From Sodiomyces alkalinus F11 (taxonomy: Eukaryota > Ascomycota > Sordariomycetes > Glomerellales > Plectosphaerellaceae): DNA of 64,000 bases. Shown in pieces: positions 1 to 9,494 of this stretch. The stretch is taken from contig NW_021167079.1 of NCBI RefSeq assembly GCF_003711515.1, forward strand, positions 5,023,158 through 5,087,157. The letters are read 5' to 3'. The position numbers and the translations under genes are program-made. The notes under the pieces are model-generated. The model was not told the origin of the DNA, did not search any database, and saw only the letters and a program-made list of their open reading frames with translations. How positions within the stretch are numbered: the stretch's first letter is position 1; every line of letters begins with the position of its first letter.

Positions 1-692
1 TAGGTGTTTAGCGAGAGACATGGTGGAAGAGAACGTCGGCAAGGGAGTTATCTGACGACAAGGCTGGTCAGGTGGTGGCGGATCAGCAAGCTCCAGGGGA
101 GGGTTAATCTTATCTGGGTGAGGCAGATCATTGGCTACAAGTTCGGAACCGGTGTAATGTATTCCGGCGACGTTCGAGCCACTGCTACACGTGACTCCGC
201 ATTTAGAGGAATCCCTACGAAGTACGTACCCAAGAGAGCTCGATCACGACTTTGAATAGCTTCACTTTCACCCCAGTCTATCCGTACTCTTAAGCCCTAC
301 AACCACTTTGCCACAACCGAGCCGGCGTCACTGGCATTTGCGCAGTCACTTATGTTTCCATACAGCTCGTGAGATGATTATGAGCTACGGTTCCCTTTTG
401 CAAATCGACGTCTCTGCTCACAGTTCCTGCTTCCATATATAAGTCTCGAGTCGTCACATCAGCCTGTACCGGCCTTCACGGCCTTCACGGCCTTTTCCGA
501 TCGCTTGAGGCTGTGCCTATACCACAATCGTACTTCTGGTGCTTCTCTCGTACTTCGGTTAACTCGCGGGACATGGCTTGAAACCTCACTTCGTCCCTTA
601 CCTCTAGCGCAACTGGAGAAGCCGTCGCTTGAACTGACAATATCGTCTGGGTATCGTTTGGTCATCCAGCCAAGTACGCCTACCTAACTAAG
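1..692. other. gene-free left edge
   Basis: I see no convincing coding region. The stretch is the upstream region of the cyclin gene and holds a small direct repeat of GGCCTTCAC (about two and a half copies near 471-495). Open frames here are short and lack codon bias or recognisable motifs. Confidence 0.5.
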
Positions 693-2268
693 ATGGCTCC
701 CACCGGCCCTCGGTCCCATGCGTCATCGCGCGATCCTATCGACGAACCCATCCAACAACCACCCATCCCCGACGGCGTCGTGCCTCTGGACCATTCCGAT
801 CCTGCCAGGGGACCACACCCTGGCCATGTCCAAGTAGCCTGCCAATTCACTTTGGAACAGAAGCTGCGCCGCATGCTCAAAGAGCAGTCCTACGACCCGG
901 CGCGGGAGGATACCTACCGGCTCCAGGGCGTTCAACTGATCGATAACGTCCGCGAGAGCCTTCACTTGTGAGTTGCCGCTTGCTCCGGTTGTTCTTCGCT
1001 GCCTCGTCTCCGTCGGACTGAACGAGGCTAACGAACCCCGACTTTGGCCCTCCCTAGACCCATTCGCACCTTCGATACTGCCTGCTTCTACTACCACCTC
1101 TTCCGACTCTGCCATAGGGACGTAGAGTACAACTACCAGGACGCCGCCCTGGCATCACTCTTTCTGGCCTGCAAGGTGGAGGATACCATCAAGAAGTCTA
1201 AGGAGATATTGTGTGCTGCTTACAACATAAAAAATGCCGATTATCCCACGACCCAAGACGACAAGGTAATCCCTTTTTTCTTTTTTTTTTCTTTTTTCTT
1301 CTTCTATTCTTCTTTTCTCTCGCTGGACTGGTCGAGGTCTCTTATCCTGCTACCGTCATGCCCTGCTTTGCAACCTTGGCGCTAACTTGGTCCAGATGTT
1401 TGAGGGTCCGGCGCGGATCATTACAGGCCTGGAGCGTCTCATTTTAGAGACCATTGGTTTCGATTTTCGCAGCCGTTACGTTCAAAAATACTTAGTCAAA
1501 GCTACCCGAGTGATACTGGGTTCCCAGGCACCCAAGGACTTCTTCGCTCTCACCTACCATATCAGTATCGACCTTCACAAGACCTTCGCCCCTATCAAGC
1601 ATGCAACATGGACCATGGCCCTGGCCGTGATCGAGATGGCGGCCCGCGTCACCGGAACCTATGTGGAGGAGGTCCGACGCGTCCGGCCATCCGACTGGCA
1701 CACGAGTCGCGAGGACATCCTCGAGGCGCTTTTCGATCTTCTTGATCTTTACACCCATCACACCAAGGCGACCAGGCTCGGGTCCAAACACGAGCTGAAC
1801 AGGTTCATCCAAATCCGAATTGATCTCAATAAGGAGATGGAATCCAGCTATGAGCAGAAGGAACCTAAGATCATCCCTTACTCTTGCGATGCCTGCGAAA
1901 TGGAGCCACCGCCAACGGGCTTTACCTTGGCCGTGACGCCGAGTCTCACGCCGAGCTTCACCCCGGGCGTCACTCCCGGTTCCGCCACATCCCCTGCTAC
2001 CGCGGGTTCCGGGAGCAATCCCGCCGTCCGGCGCAGCACGCGCGGCGCCGAGGGCACGATGCGCTTCGTCTTCGACAAGGAGCAGGCACAGAAGGAGCAG
2101 GATGCGGTCAATTCGTACCTGCACGAGGACTACGAGGATGTGGAGATTGACGTGATCGAAAAGGTCCCCGAGCCCGAGCGTCGGAACAATAAGGATAGGG
2201 GCGACGGATGGAACCCGCATCCTTATCCGCGGAACCGAGATCGCAGGAAGGGGAATCGACGTCGCTAG
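693..2268 (+). CDS. CTK2: CTD kinase I cyclin subunit, CTK2-like
   Basis: C-type cyclin that should activate the CTDK-I kinase, which phosphorylates the RNA polymerase II C-terminal domain in the nucleus. Exons are 693-967, 1058-1265 and 1396-2268, giving 451 residues. All joins keep frame, with donors GTGAGT and GTAATC and acceptors CTAG and CCAG; intron 2 has a GCTAACT branch site. The first cyclin fold (about residues 45-200) shows FDTACFYYHLFRL, the core ASLFLACKVEDTIKK and then LERLILETIGFDFR, the pattern of the Ctk2 and cyclin T/K group. The C-terminal 150 residues are low-complexity (TPSLTPSFTPGVTPG repeats, then acidic and basic runs) and probably disordered. Family assignment comes from memory of yeast and Aspergillus relatives; another C-type cyclin is the main alternative. 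Confidence 0.82.
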
Positions 2269-2842
2269 GCCCGCCGCTAATCCTTCGACGACTCTGCTCT
2301 CGCCTCAGTTCTGGGGTATTGTGTGTGGTCTAGATGGTGTTCTAACGGGGTTTCCAAAAGGCGGTGCGTATCAAAAAAATATATCTTCTCCGGCGTTCAA
2401 AAGGGCAATGATACCCAGGGGCTCGCTAGATGTTTAGTTGCTCAGCATAGCATGAGATAGCAGGCATGAATGGCATGACGGGCAGAAGGCATGAGTAGGG
2501 AGCAAAAGCGAGATCTGTGTACGATGACCCAGAGCAGAAAGCTAGGGGTTTGCGAAGTTGTTATATATCCTGGACGACGCAGTTTTCCCTCCCTACAGGC
2601 ACTCACCTTACATGGTGAACCAACCTACGCATTATCCGACTTGCAACAGACCTCCGGCCCTGCGATCTTACGACACGGTGTTGCATGTTAATTACATTGC
2701 AATCTATATCTCAGTGGTATCAACCATACGATTACATGAACTATAACAAAACAGAAACAATGCTTTCCAAGGTCCCCGGCCCAGATCTATACTATACCTA
2801 CGAGCCTCGATGTCCCCTTACCCCCCTCCCCCCCCTGACTTT
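2269..2842. other. convergent 3' spacer
   Basis: This is the shared downstream region of two convergent genes. It holds an interrupted C tract at about 2820-2835 and AT-rich patches suitable for polyadenylation (around 2371-2385). No gene is supported. Confidence 0.5.
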
Positions 2843-4327
2843 TCACAGCACAGCACGAAAATTCCACGAGTTGATATCTCCGACAAATCCTTCAGCCGGA
2901 CCGCTCAACCGGTCCGAGGTCTGACGACGCGAAGCATCATCTTTGAAAGTGAACAAACCCCAAATCTTGATGAAAAGATGCACCAAGCCGAACACGAAAT
3001 GGTGAGGGAGGTAAAGGAGGTCGCGCGGGTAACGGGCAAAGTGAGACGAAAAACGAAGGTACTTGAACAACACCATCACAGCGCAAAGCGCCAGAAACCG
3101 GCCCCGAGACCAGTGCGTCGTCGTCGTCCCGTTCTGCACGTCCACGTACCGGCAGAGCAGCCCGCCGCGCGCGAAGGTCCACAGCAGCGCCCAGTCCCAC
3201 GCCAGGGGCAGCTCGAGAAACGCCGTCAGGACAGACAGAAGGTACGACTCGGGTCTCCGGAACAGGAGGCTCGGACAGCACAGCGCGGCGAGGGCGGCGC
3301 GGACGGAGCGTCTCGCGTCGCGGAGGAGCATGTCGCCCAGGATAGGCATGGTGACGACTGCCGGGATGACTTCGACGACGGGGTCTTGGCTGAGGGGCAG
3401 GAAGGTGGATTGGAAGACCAGTTTCGCGCCTCGCCTCTTGACGGCCTCGCGCGCGAGGAACGTCTCGATGTCGATGTCGTCGGCTTCATCCTGGGAGGGC
3501 CTCTTCCCCTCACGATATGACCCCCAGACGCCCGAGAGGGGCCTTTCCGTGTCGCGGAGCCGGGCCTGGATGGCCTCGTCGTCTAGAAAGGCGGTGCGGT
3601 ACGCCGTAGTGCGTCCGGAGGGGGCAGGCAGGAACGAGGTGACGAGACTGTAGCCGCCTTCGCGACCACTAGATGCCTCGCGCAGATCGTGGGCGCGCCG
3701 AATGAAACACATGCAGGCCAGAAAGTTTACGGCCGAGGCGAAGGTCCAACTCCCCTCGCCGACTCTACGGAGACGCTTCTCGATATCGACCACGACGACT
3801 TTGTCGTCTTCCTGGAAAGGGGCCAGGAGCCACGGGACGACGGTGAGGGGCCAGGAGACGGAGTCGTCGGCGAGGACGGTGATGTGGGTGGCTACCTTGC
3901 GCACGGCGTGGGCGATGCGCACTCTCTCACTGGTGTCCGCGGTTGCCGCGAGGCCGATGCGGATATTCGGGTACGCGTGGCGGTAGGCTTCCAGGACGCG
4001 CTGGGTCTGGACGGCGATGGGACCCTGGACGGTCACGACCAGGACGGCGTAGGGGCGGCATTGGAGGATGCTGACAATGGACTCGGCAAAGGAGTCGCTT
4101 CCCGGGTTGGTGGTCGGAAGGATGACGGTAACGTCTCTTTGGGTGTAGCGTCCGTTTCTGCTTCTTGGAAGGATTTGTCTGTAACTTTGACCGGCGCGGT
4201 TGGGGTTGTTAATCCGGGTGTAGCGCAGGATGAGGATGAGGAGGAAGAGGATCGTGTAGCCTTCTGGTGTCAGGGCTTTGATCTCGGACCATAGATAGGT
4301 AAAGGTGTGAAGCAGGGTATTGTCCAT
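2843..4327 (-). CDS. family 2 glycosyltransferase, membrane bound
   Basis: Single-exon gene of 494 residues, likely a polysaccharide synthase-like GT2 enzyme of the plasma or Golgi membrane. The first ATG in frame (4327, MDNTLLHTF) is preceded only by non-ATG codons. A membrane segment (about 20-37, ILFLLILILRY) leads into a GT-A fold with VTVILPTTNPG, VTVQGPIAVQTQRV and ITVLADDSVSWP, where the DD pair fits the nucleotide-sugar site. A second acidic cluster (DEADDIDIETFLARE) lies where these enzymes place the acceptor-site acidic residue. The C-terminal half has several hydrophobic spans. The usual (Q/R)xxRW acceptor motif is not visible, so activity or product is uncertain. Fungal Cps1-like proteins are the nearest relatives I can recall. 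Confidence 0.75.
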   Translation of the reverse strand: MDNTLLHTFTYLWSEIKALTPEGYTILFLLILILRYTRINNPNRAGQSYRQILPRSRNGRYTQRDVTVILPTTNPGSDSFAESIVSILQCRPYAVLVVTVQGPIAVQTQRVLEAYRHAYPNIRIGLAATADTSERVRIAHAVRKVATHITVLADDSVSWPLTVVPWLLAPFQEDDKVVVVDIEKRLRRVGEGSWTFASAVNFLACMCFIRRAHDLREASSGREGGYSLVTSFLPAPSGRTTAYRTAFLDDEAIQARLRDTERPLSGVWGSYREGKRPSQDEADDIDIETFLAREAVKRRGAKLVFQSTFLPLSQDPVVEVIPAVVTMPILGDMLLRDARRSVRAALAALCCPSLLFRRPESYLLSVLTAFLELPLAWDWALLWTFARGGLLCRYVDVQNGTTTTHWSRGRFLALCAVMVLFKYLRFSSHFARYPRDLLYLPHHFVFGLVHLFIKIWGLFTFKDDASRRQTSDRLSGPAEGFVGDINSWNFRAVL

Positions 4328-5257
4328 CTTGATGACGACCTCCTGGTCAGGCGTTAATCGAAGCAAGTGTGCCAAAGTGCTGGAGAGTCAAGGGAGTGGT
4401 GTCTGTAGGAAGAAGATGGATAGACTACTGTCAGCTTCGTCAGACGATATTCCTGGTCCAGATCACGATTCGTGTGTCTGATATCGATATCAATTTTCAC
4501 CGGACCATTGGGACGACGCTTCGAGTTATACAACATGCGTCAAAGGAGTGATGGGAGACGCCCCTTGACCGAGTATCCCGGACGAGGACAAAGCCGATTG
4601 CATTCCCGCAACAAAAGGTGGCACCAAATTTGGATATAGAGCTAAGGAGAGCCAAGTTCTGCGCAAGTCGGACAAGAAGCCTTGGTGCTCAGGTAACTGT
4701 AACCCAAGTCGAAGGCCTTTGTCCGCATATGCTAGTATCGATACGAACATGTCTTTGACTACTAGTGGTACTTGAGCGTGGTAGAGTGCAATCTTGACGC
4801 CAGATGAGATGACCCTGAACAAGAGGGTTCATTATCATGAACGTGGTTCTTTATCTAAACAAAGATGCCAAAGTCCTGAGCTCCTTTGTCCAGCCTTTCC
4901 TTTGTATTGTTCTAAACTGAGCACAATGATCATACTCTAGAAGGACAAGAAAAAGGGCCTTTGTTAGATTATCTTGTTTCTTGAGTCTGGCCGTCTTCTT
5001 CTTCTTCCCTTCTTCTTCCTTTCTTTTTTCTTCTCCTTTTTCTTTCCTCTTTTTGTTTCTTCCCCCCCCCCCGTCAAGGGTCGGAACAAAAGTAGACAAA
5101 GCACAGGGCAAACACACAAAAAAAAAAAAGAAGAAGAAAGAGGCCGGGAAAACGGGCGTCTCAAAGAAACAGGGGATATGGTTAAGAAAGCCAAGGTAAA
5201 CATGTAAGCCAAAGACTTGGGAACATACTATCGACTTATGCGCATCGGAGGCAATCT
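4328..5257. other. intergenic, pyrimidine-rich
   Basis: No gene is supported. A strong pyrimidine tract runs from about 4985 to 5075 and ends in a run of ten C; an A12 run follows near 5118-5129. ORFs across this tract are low-complexity translations of it. Confidence 0.5.
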
Positions 5258-5660
5258 TTCAAGAAAACTTCTCTAGTACATCGAGGACTGAAACACGTTT
5301 CTTCATAATTTCGGCCTGGAGGCATCGCCAGAAAGGCTCTCCAACTCCTTCCTTGCCTCGAGGTCTCGTGTTGCCACGGTCAGAGCCGGCGCATTTCCTT
5401 CTTGCGGGCTGCGCCAGTTCGACGTGGGAGCTCGACACGCCCCACGCTGACGCTGACGCCGACCGGTCCTTCGGCAACAGGGCTCTCTTCGTAATGAACA
5501 ATACAGCATCCCATGAGAGTCGAAACGGCACAGGGCCCCCGTACTCCCGTGTCGCCTGGGTTCATAGGCAGGACGTCGAGGCAGTCTCCTGTCGCATAGG
5601 AAGCGCCAGCGGGGAGTCGGATCGCGAGCTGCCGCTTCAAGGAAAGGTCAAGATTCCTAG
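5258..5660 (-). pseudogene. relic of P450-reductase fusion (CYP505-type), FAD domain
   Basis: Three minus-strand reading frames together spell a stretch of the reductase FAD domain found in fused fatty-acid hydroxylases of the CYP505 (P450foxy) kind. One frame (about 5660-5555) carries LKRQLAIRLPAG, YATGD and DVLPMNPGD. A second (about 5531-5400) carries LSWDAVLFITKRALLPKD and HVELAQPARRK. A third (about 5400-5330) carries ALTVATRDLEARKELES. The second frame then returns with QAEIMKKRVSVLDVLEKF and stops. At least three frameshifts are needed and both ends of the gene, including the haem domain, are missing. The fragment is therefore a decayed internal piece, not a gene. The family call rests on remembered motif spacing of P450 reductases. 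Confidence 0.72.
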
Positions 5661-5921
5661 GTGTCATATGATTATTGCCCGGACTTGAGCAGAACAGGTG
5701 CCGGGCGCCGAGATACTTCCGTCTATTTCTTGAAGGACGTGTGGAGAAAAGTGTCAGAGGTAAAGCAATACCCGCATCTCCCAGCGGAGACATCTTGAGT
5801 CCCATCCTTCAAGAGTTGCACGATAACCAAAATTTTGTTCCGGTGTGTTCAAGACTCGTCCATTCCAACTCTAACGAGATATATGTACAGTTTCCCCAGA
5901 TGCTCTGTAGGGCGGGGGATT

Positions 5922-6501
5922 CTAGGAGCTCTTCTGGCTCTCCTCTGCTGCCTTCTTTGCTGCCTGCTCCCGGTCGTACTCGATCAACTGCTTCGACCAG
6001 CTGCAATGTCCACGTTAGTTCTCGAAGATCGGGTGACACGTCGCCGTTAAACCACCCGACGACGGGGAATGGGAAGGAAGGAATCCATAGGCGTGACAAA
6101 GGACGTACTATCTGCTGGGGAAGAACGAGCCCTCCTTTGGCATGACGTATCTATGCTCCCTCTCGGCGCTGAGCTTCCACACGCCGGCCATGATGCCGAA
6201 CATGACGAGACCCGCGATGGCCGTGTTCTTCTTCCAGTTGGCCGGTTGCGCGTACCAACCACCGGCCGGCGACCAGACGTGCTTCGGATACCTAGAGAGA
6301 CCGAGGCGTTAGAGAACTGTGGTGGGCTTTGCAGCATTGCTCGGAGTAAGGGGAACGGGCGTCGTCGGAAGGAGGCGTCGTCGCATCGGCAGCATGACTT
6401 GGGAGTCGAGGGAAATGAGCACTTACGGGACTCTCGGACCGCCACCCTACAAAGCCCGTTAGCATAAGATCTGATGATAACACTCAATTCACACGTACCA
6501 T
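5922..6501 (-). CDS. small inner-membrane protein, probable complex I accessory subunit
   Basis: Four coding exons (6499-6501, 6427-6446, 6109-6291, 5922-6000) give 94 residues. The first exon is only the ATG, and the second is 20 nt. Donors are GTACGT, GTAAGT and GTACGT; acceptors end in TAG, TAG and CAG; branch sites GCTAAC and ACTAAC are present, and frame is kept throughout. The protein starts MGGGPRVPYPKHVWSP, has WYAQPANWKKNTAI and one membrane span (AGLVMFGIMAGVW, about 34-46). It then has SAEREHRY, FFPSRYWSKQLIEYD and a lysine- and alanine-rich tail. This resembles small single-span subunits of fungal NADH:ubiquinone oxidoreductase, but I cannot name the exact subunit. No tracked long ORF covers it because of the tiny exons. 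Confidence 0.75.
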
Positions 6502-7044
6502 CTTGAATGTGGACAAAAGGGGCGTATTCGGGAAGTTGGGGAAGGGCAATGGTTGCTGTATCGCGGTATCAGAGAAATTGAGACGCAGCTTCAACGACGT
6601 TTCGTTGATTTGGAGGGCCAGGCTACTGATTCCACCCAAGCCGAGGTCACGTGCGGTCACTGGTCCTTGGGCTACCTGACAGGTACTTACGAAGTATTAC
6701 CTAATACACGGTCCAAAATTGCACTTCCATCAACGTCTCATATAGGTCACTTTCAGAGAGCTACGGATAGTTGACTCAAGGACTTTAAGAACACGTCTAT
6801 TCTGAGGCAAGGCGAATCCCACGGACCTTTCCCTTAACTCGGAAAGTGTGATGTTACTGATTTCGGATGAGATGAGTTACATCGAGTTACTGTGTCAAGA
6901 GAACAACAACCAATTCATCAGAGGGAGAAAGTGGAGATATACGACGAGGAATACCTTTAGCGAGAACATCATCAAGTAGACAACTCAATGGAAGCAGTAT
7001 TCTCTGATTGGGATACCAGAATGACAATGAAAGAAAAAAAGTTT
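6502..7044. other. intergenic
   Basis: This lies between the small membrane protein and tRNA-Pro. It contains a TACTTACGAAGTATTACC-like short inverted motif near 6685 and no supported gene. Confidence 0.45.
7034..7040 (-). terminator. RNA polymerase III T7 terminator
   Basis: Seven T residues on the minus strand begin four nucleotides after the tRNA-Pro discriminator base. This is the standard pol III stop and supports transcription of the tRNA gene as a unit. Confidence 0.8.
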
Positions 7045-7175
7045 GGCCGAATCCGCGATTCGAACGCCTGGCAATTGTTAGAATTGTATTCCAACAACCC
7101 TCGTATGGGTTGGCGTTTGAACTTACGGGACCACCTGCACCCGAAGCAGGTATCATACCACTAGACCAATTCGGC
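7045..7175 (-). tRNA. tRNA-Pro(CGG) interrupted by a 59-nt intron in the T stem
   Basis: The 5' part gives acceptor GCCGAAT, D arm with A box TGGTCTAGTGG, anticodon stem CCTGC/GCAGG and loop TTCGGGT (anticodon CGG). The 3' part gives T loop TTCGAAT, stem CGCGG, acceptor ATTCGGC and discriminator C. Between T-stem bases CC and GCG lie 59 extra nt (7126 down to 7068). They start GTAAGT, contain CTAAC with its A ten nt from the end, and finish CCAG. Taking them out gives a 72-nt tRNA with a perfect T stem CCGCG/CGCGG; no other pairing needs repair. There is no intron at the usual 37/38 position. Either the gene is functional and spliced in an unusual way, or a spliceosomal intron or insertion has silenced it. 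The base pairing and the signals are seen; function is inferred. Confidence 0.85.
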
Positions 7176-7743
7176 AATTGGCGGATGCTGACTGTTAACA
7201 TTTTCCGCCGAAACCATGGCCTATATGCATCGGCAATGTAAAGCGTGTGACTTCTCAGGTTCCGTTATCCGCTCTCGGTGTTATTTTCACTAAAAGTGAT
7301 ACTCTTACGGCGTACGATACCGGGCCCTACTGATAATTACAGCATGCTGCATGTCTCTCCGAAGGCAAAGCCTTACCGTAAGTACACCCGAACCTTTCGT
7401 CTTGTATCGCAAGGCGTACAGTACAAAAACGCGGCATGTACGGAGTAACTTCGTACCTTTGAATGTACTTCGCAAGTACTTCGTATGGGGTACAACTTGG
7501 CAATGCCCGGACCGGAACAACTCCTTCCCGCTATTACCACCCCATTGGCTGCTCTCTTGGCTGCAGATGGTCCCTGCACCCTCACACGACTCGCCCTGGG
7601 ACTTTCGGGAAACTTTTTCGTGACGAGAGACCGAAGCAAAGACGAGGACGAGGAGCCGCCATATCCTCGCCATCACCCTGTGCTACCCTCCTTTTCTCTT
7701 GTCCTTCCTCTCTTCTCCTCTAATTCTTCAATTGTCCCCACAG
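7176..7743. other. upstream region of mL44 gene
   Basis: No gene is supported. It carries repeated short TACTTCG and CGTAC motifs (7430-7495) and a CT-rich leader directly before the mL44 start. Confidence 0.45.
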
Positions 7744-9018
7744 ATGAAGAGATTACGGACATCAAGATGCTCAGGGCAATTGCTCTCGGCCCAGACAAGA
7801 GCTTCCTCTTCGTGCACGAAACCGATATCTCTCTCCTTGCATAGGGCAACTCCGGCAGCGACAACACATCTCCGACCATCCGTACGGTCACAATCGACAG
7901 TCGCTCCCGCGTTTGAAGATGCCGTACCCGCGGCCGGAGAATACCATGCCGACCCATTCGAAAGCGAGCCGCCCTACCCTTCCCCCCTCCCCGAACGCGC
8001 CCTCTCCTCGCCCAAGCTAGCCGCCCTCCACGCCCGTCTCTCCCTCCCCTCCAAGCTCCCTCTTCAGACTCTGACCCGGTGCCTGGTCGACCCTTCTGCC
8101 GACCCGAACCCGCACTTCAACAACGCCAACCTCGCCCTCGTCGGCTCCTCCCTCCTCAGCTACCTCACCTCGGAGCGCTTGGTAGTCTCGTACCCTCGCC
8201 TCCCCATGGCCGTCCTGTTCGAAGCCATGCGCGCCTACGCCGGCCCCGCCGCTCTCGCAAACGTCGCCCGCTCCTGGGGCATCGACCAGGCCGCCGCCCC
8301 CGGTCCCGAAGTCGACCCGGGCCTGCTCCAGTTCTCCCTCGACCCCGCCGCCGGCGTCCGCCACACCCGCTGGGGCTACGTCCGCAAGGAGGCCGCCCAC
8401 CTCGACAAGTTCCGCTGGCGCCGCGGCCTGAGCTCCCGCACCGTCCTCGACGACGAGTTCGGCGACACCGTGCACAAGCCGAACCCGAACCCCCGCGAGC
8501 AGGAAGACCTCGCCGCCGACCCGCAGCGCGCCGCCGACCTCGCCGCCGCCGAGCGCCAGTCCCTGCGCGACGAGGCCCACGCCGCCGTCGTCCGCGCCGT
8601 CGTAGGCGCCCTGTACATCCACGCGGGGCGCGACGCCGCCCACGCCTTCGTCCGCGCCCACATCCTGAGCCGCCACGTCGACCTCGAGCGCCTCTTCAGC
8701 TTCAAGCTCCCCACGCGGGAACTCGCCATGCTCTGCGCCCGCGAAGGCTTCGAACCCCCCGTCGCCCGCCTTCTGAGCGAGACGGGTCGCCGCAGTCGCA
8801 CCCCCGTCTTCGTGGTCGGTATCTACAGCGGCCGCGACCTCCTTGGCGAGGGCACCGGTGCCAGCCTCGACTTTGCCCGCCAGAAGGCCTGCATGAACGC
8901 TCTGAAGGCTTGGTATCTCTACAGCCCTGGCCAGAACGTCCGCGTGCCGAGCGATATGCTGAGCGAGGGTGCGAAGAAGTGGGAGCCCGTGTATGTTGAC
9001 ATTGGAGAGGTTATCTAA
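7744..9018 (+). CDS. MRPL3: mitochondrial large-subunit ribosomal protein mL44 (MRPL3)
   Basis: Single-exon gene, 424 residues. The mitoribosomal protein mL44 has an RNase III fold that has lost catalysis and a double-stranded RNA-binding domain. The start is the first ATG in frame (7744, MKRLRTSRC); in-frame codons upstream are not ATG. The N-terminus is rich in Arg, Ser, Ala and Thr and lacks acidic residues for about 60 positions, as expected for a mitochondrial presequence. The RNase III-like part (about 95-305) includes FNNANLALVGSSLLSYL, LDDEFGD and AVVGALYIHAG. The C-terminal part (about 335-410) has FVVGIYSGRDLLGEGTGAS and ARQKACMNALKAWYLYSPG, the dsRBD pattern. It is GC-rich, which yields a long antisense ORF that I treat as a shadow. 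Confidence 0.85.
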   Translation: MKRLRTSRCSGQLLSAQTRASSSCTKPISLSLHRATPAATTHLRPSVRSQSTVAPAFEDAVPAAGEYHADPFESEPPYPSPLPERALSSPKLAALHARLSLPSKLPLQTLTRCLVDPSADPNPHFNNANLALVGSSLLSYLTSERLVVSYPRLPMAVLFEAMRAYAGPAALANVARSWGIDQAAAPGPEVDPGLLQFSLDPAAGVRHTRWGYVRKEAAHLDKFRWRRGLSSRTVLDDEFGDTVHKPNPNPREQEDLAADPQRAADLAAAERQSLRDEAHAAVVRAVVGALYIHAGRDAAHAFVRAHILSRHVDLERLFSFKLPTRELAMLCAREGFEPPVARLLSETGRRSRTPVFVVGIYSGRDLLGEGTGASLDFARQKACMNALKAWYLYSPGQNVRVPSDMLSEGAKKWEPVYVDIGEVI

Positions 9019-9494
9019 GTTGGGGGGTTTTTTCTTTCTTACCTTCTTTTGCCTTTTCTCGTCAACAACACGACATGGAGAGAATCGCGTCCTGGGAAAA
9101 GTTACAAAATGGAACCGCATGTAGGAGGCTCTATGGTGGATGATTGATGTACACCATTCTGGAAAGCCGGCATCTGCATCCCCCTTGCCCTGGTTGAACG
9201 GGCAGTGTACAATTTTTTATTTTTTATTTTTTGTTTGTGAAGAAGAGAATCTTCGTTATCTTGTGCCATTAGGGGGAAATGGTGCCCGCCAGTCAGTATA
9301 GAATCTGTGTAACCAATAGTGAACCACTGTGCAATAATTTCTTCGTCTCTTCGCAAATGTACGTCTACTTCTTGGCATTGTTGTGCCTGTGCTTCACTCT
9401 ATTGGGGGGGGGGGGGGTATCTACCAATATCTCTCCCTGCTCGCTCTCCATCCGCGTTCTCCGCCCACATAATGAAACGCCTCCCACTGACTTC
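9019..9494. other. convergent 3' spacer
   Basis: Downstream of both mL44 and phospholipase genes. It contains TTTTTTATTTTTTATTTT near 9212-9230 and a run of 14 G (9404-9417). No gene is supported. Confidence 0.5.

Noticed and set aside
4975..5212. Lys/Arg/Phe/Ser-rich ORFs on both strands
   Set aside because: They are translations of a pyrimidine tract, not genes.
8017..9120. 367-codon minus-strand ORF opposite mL44
   Set aside because: Antisense shadow rich in Val, Gly, Ala and Asp; no ATG-supported or conserved features.
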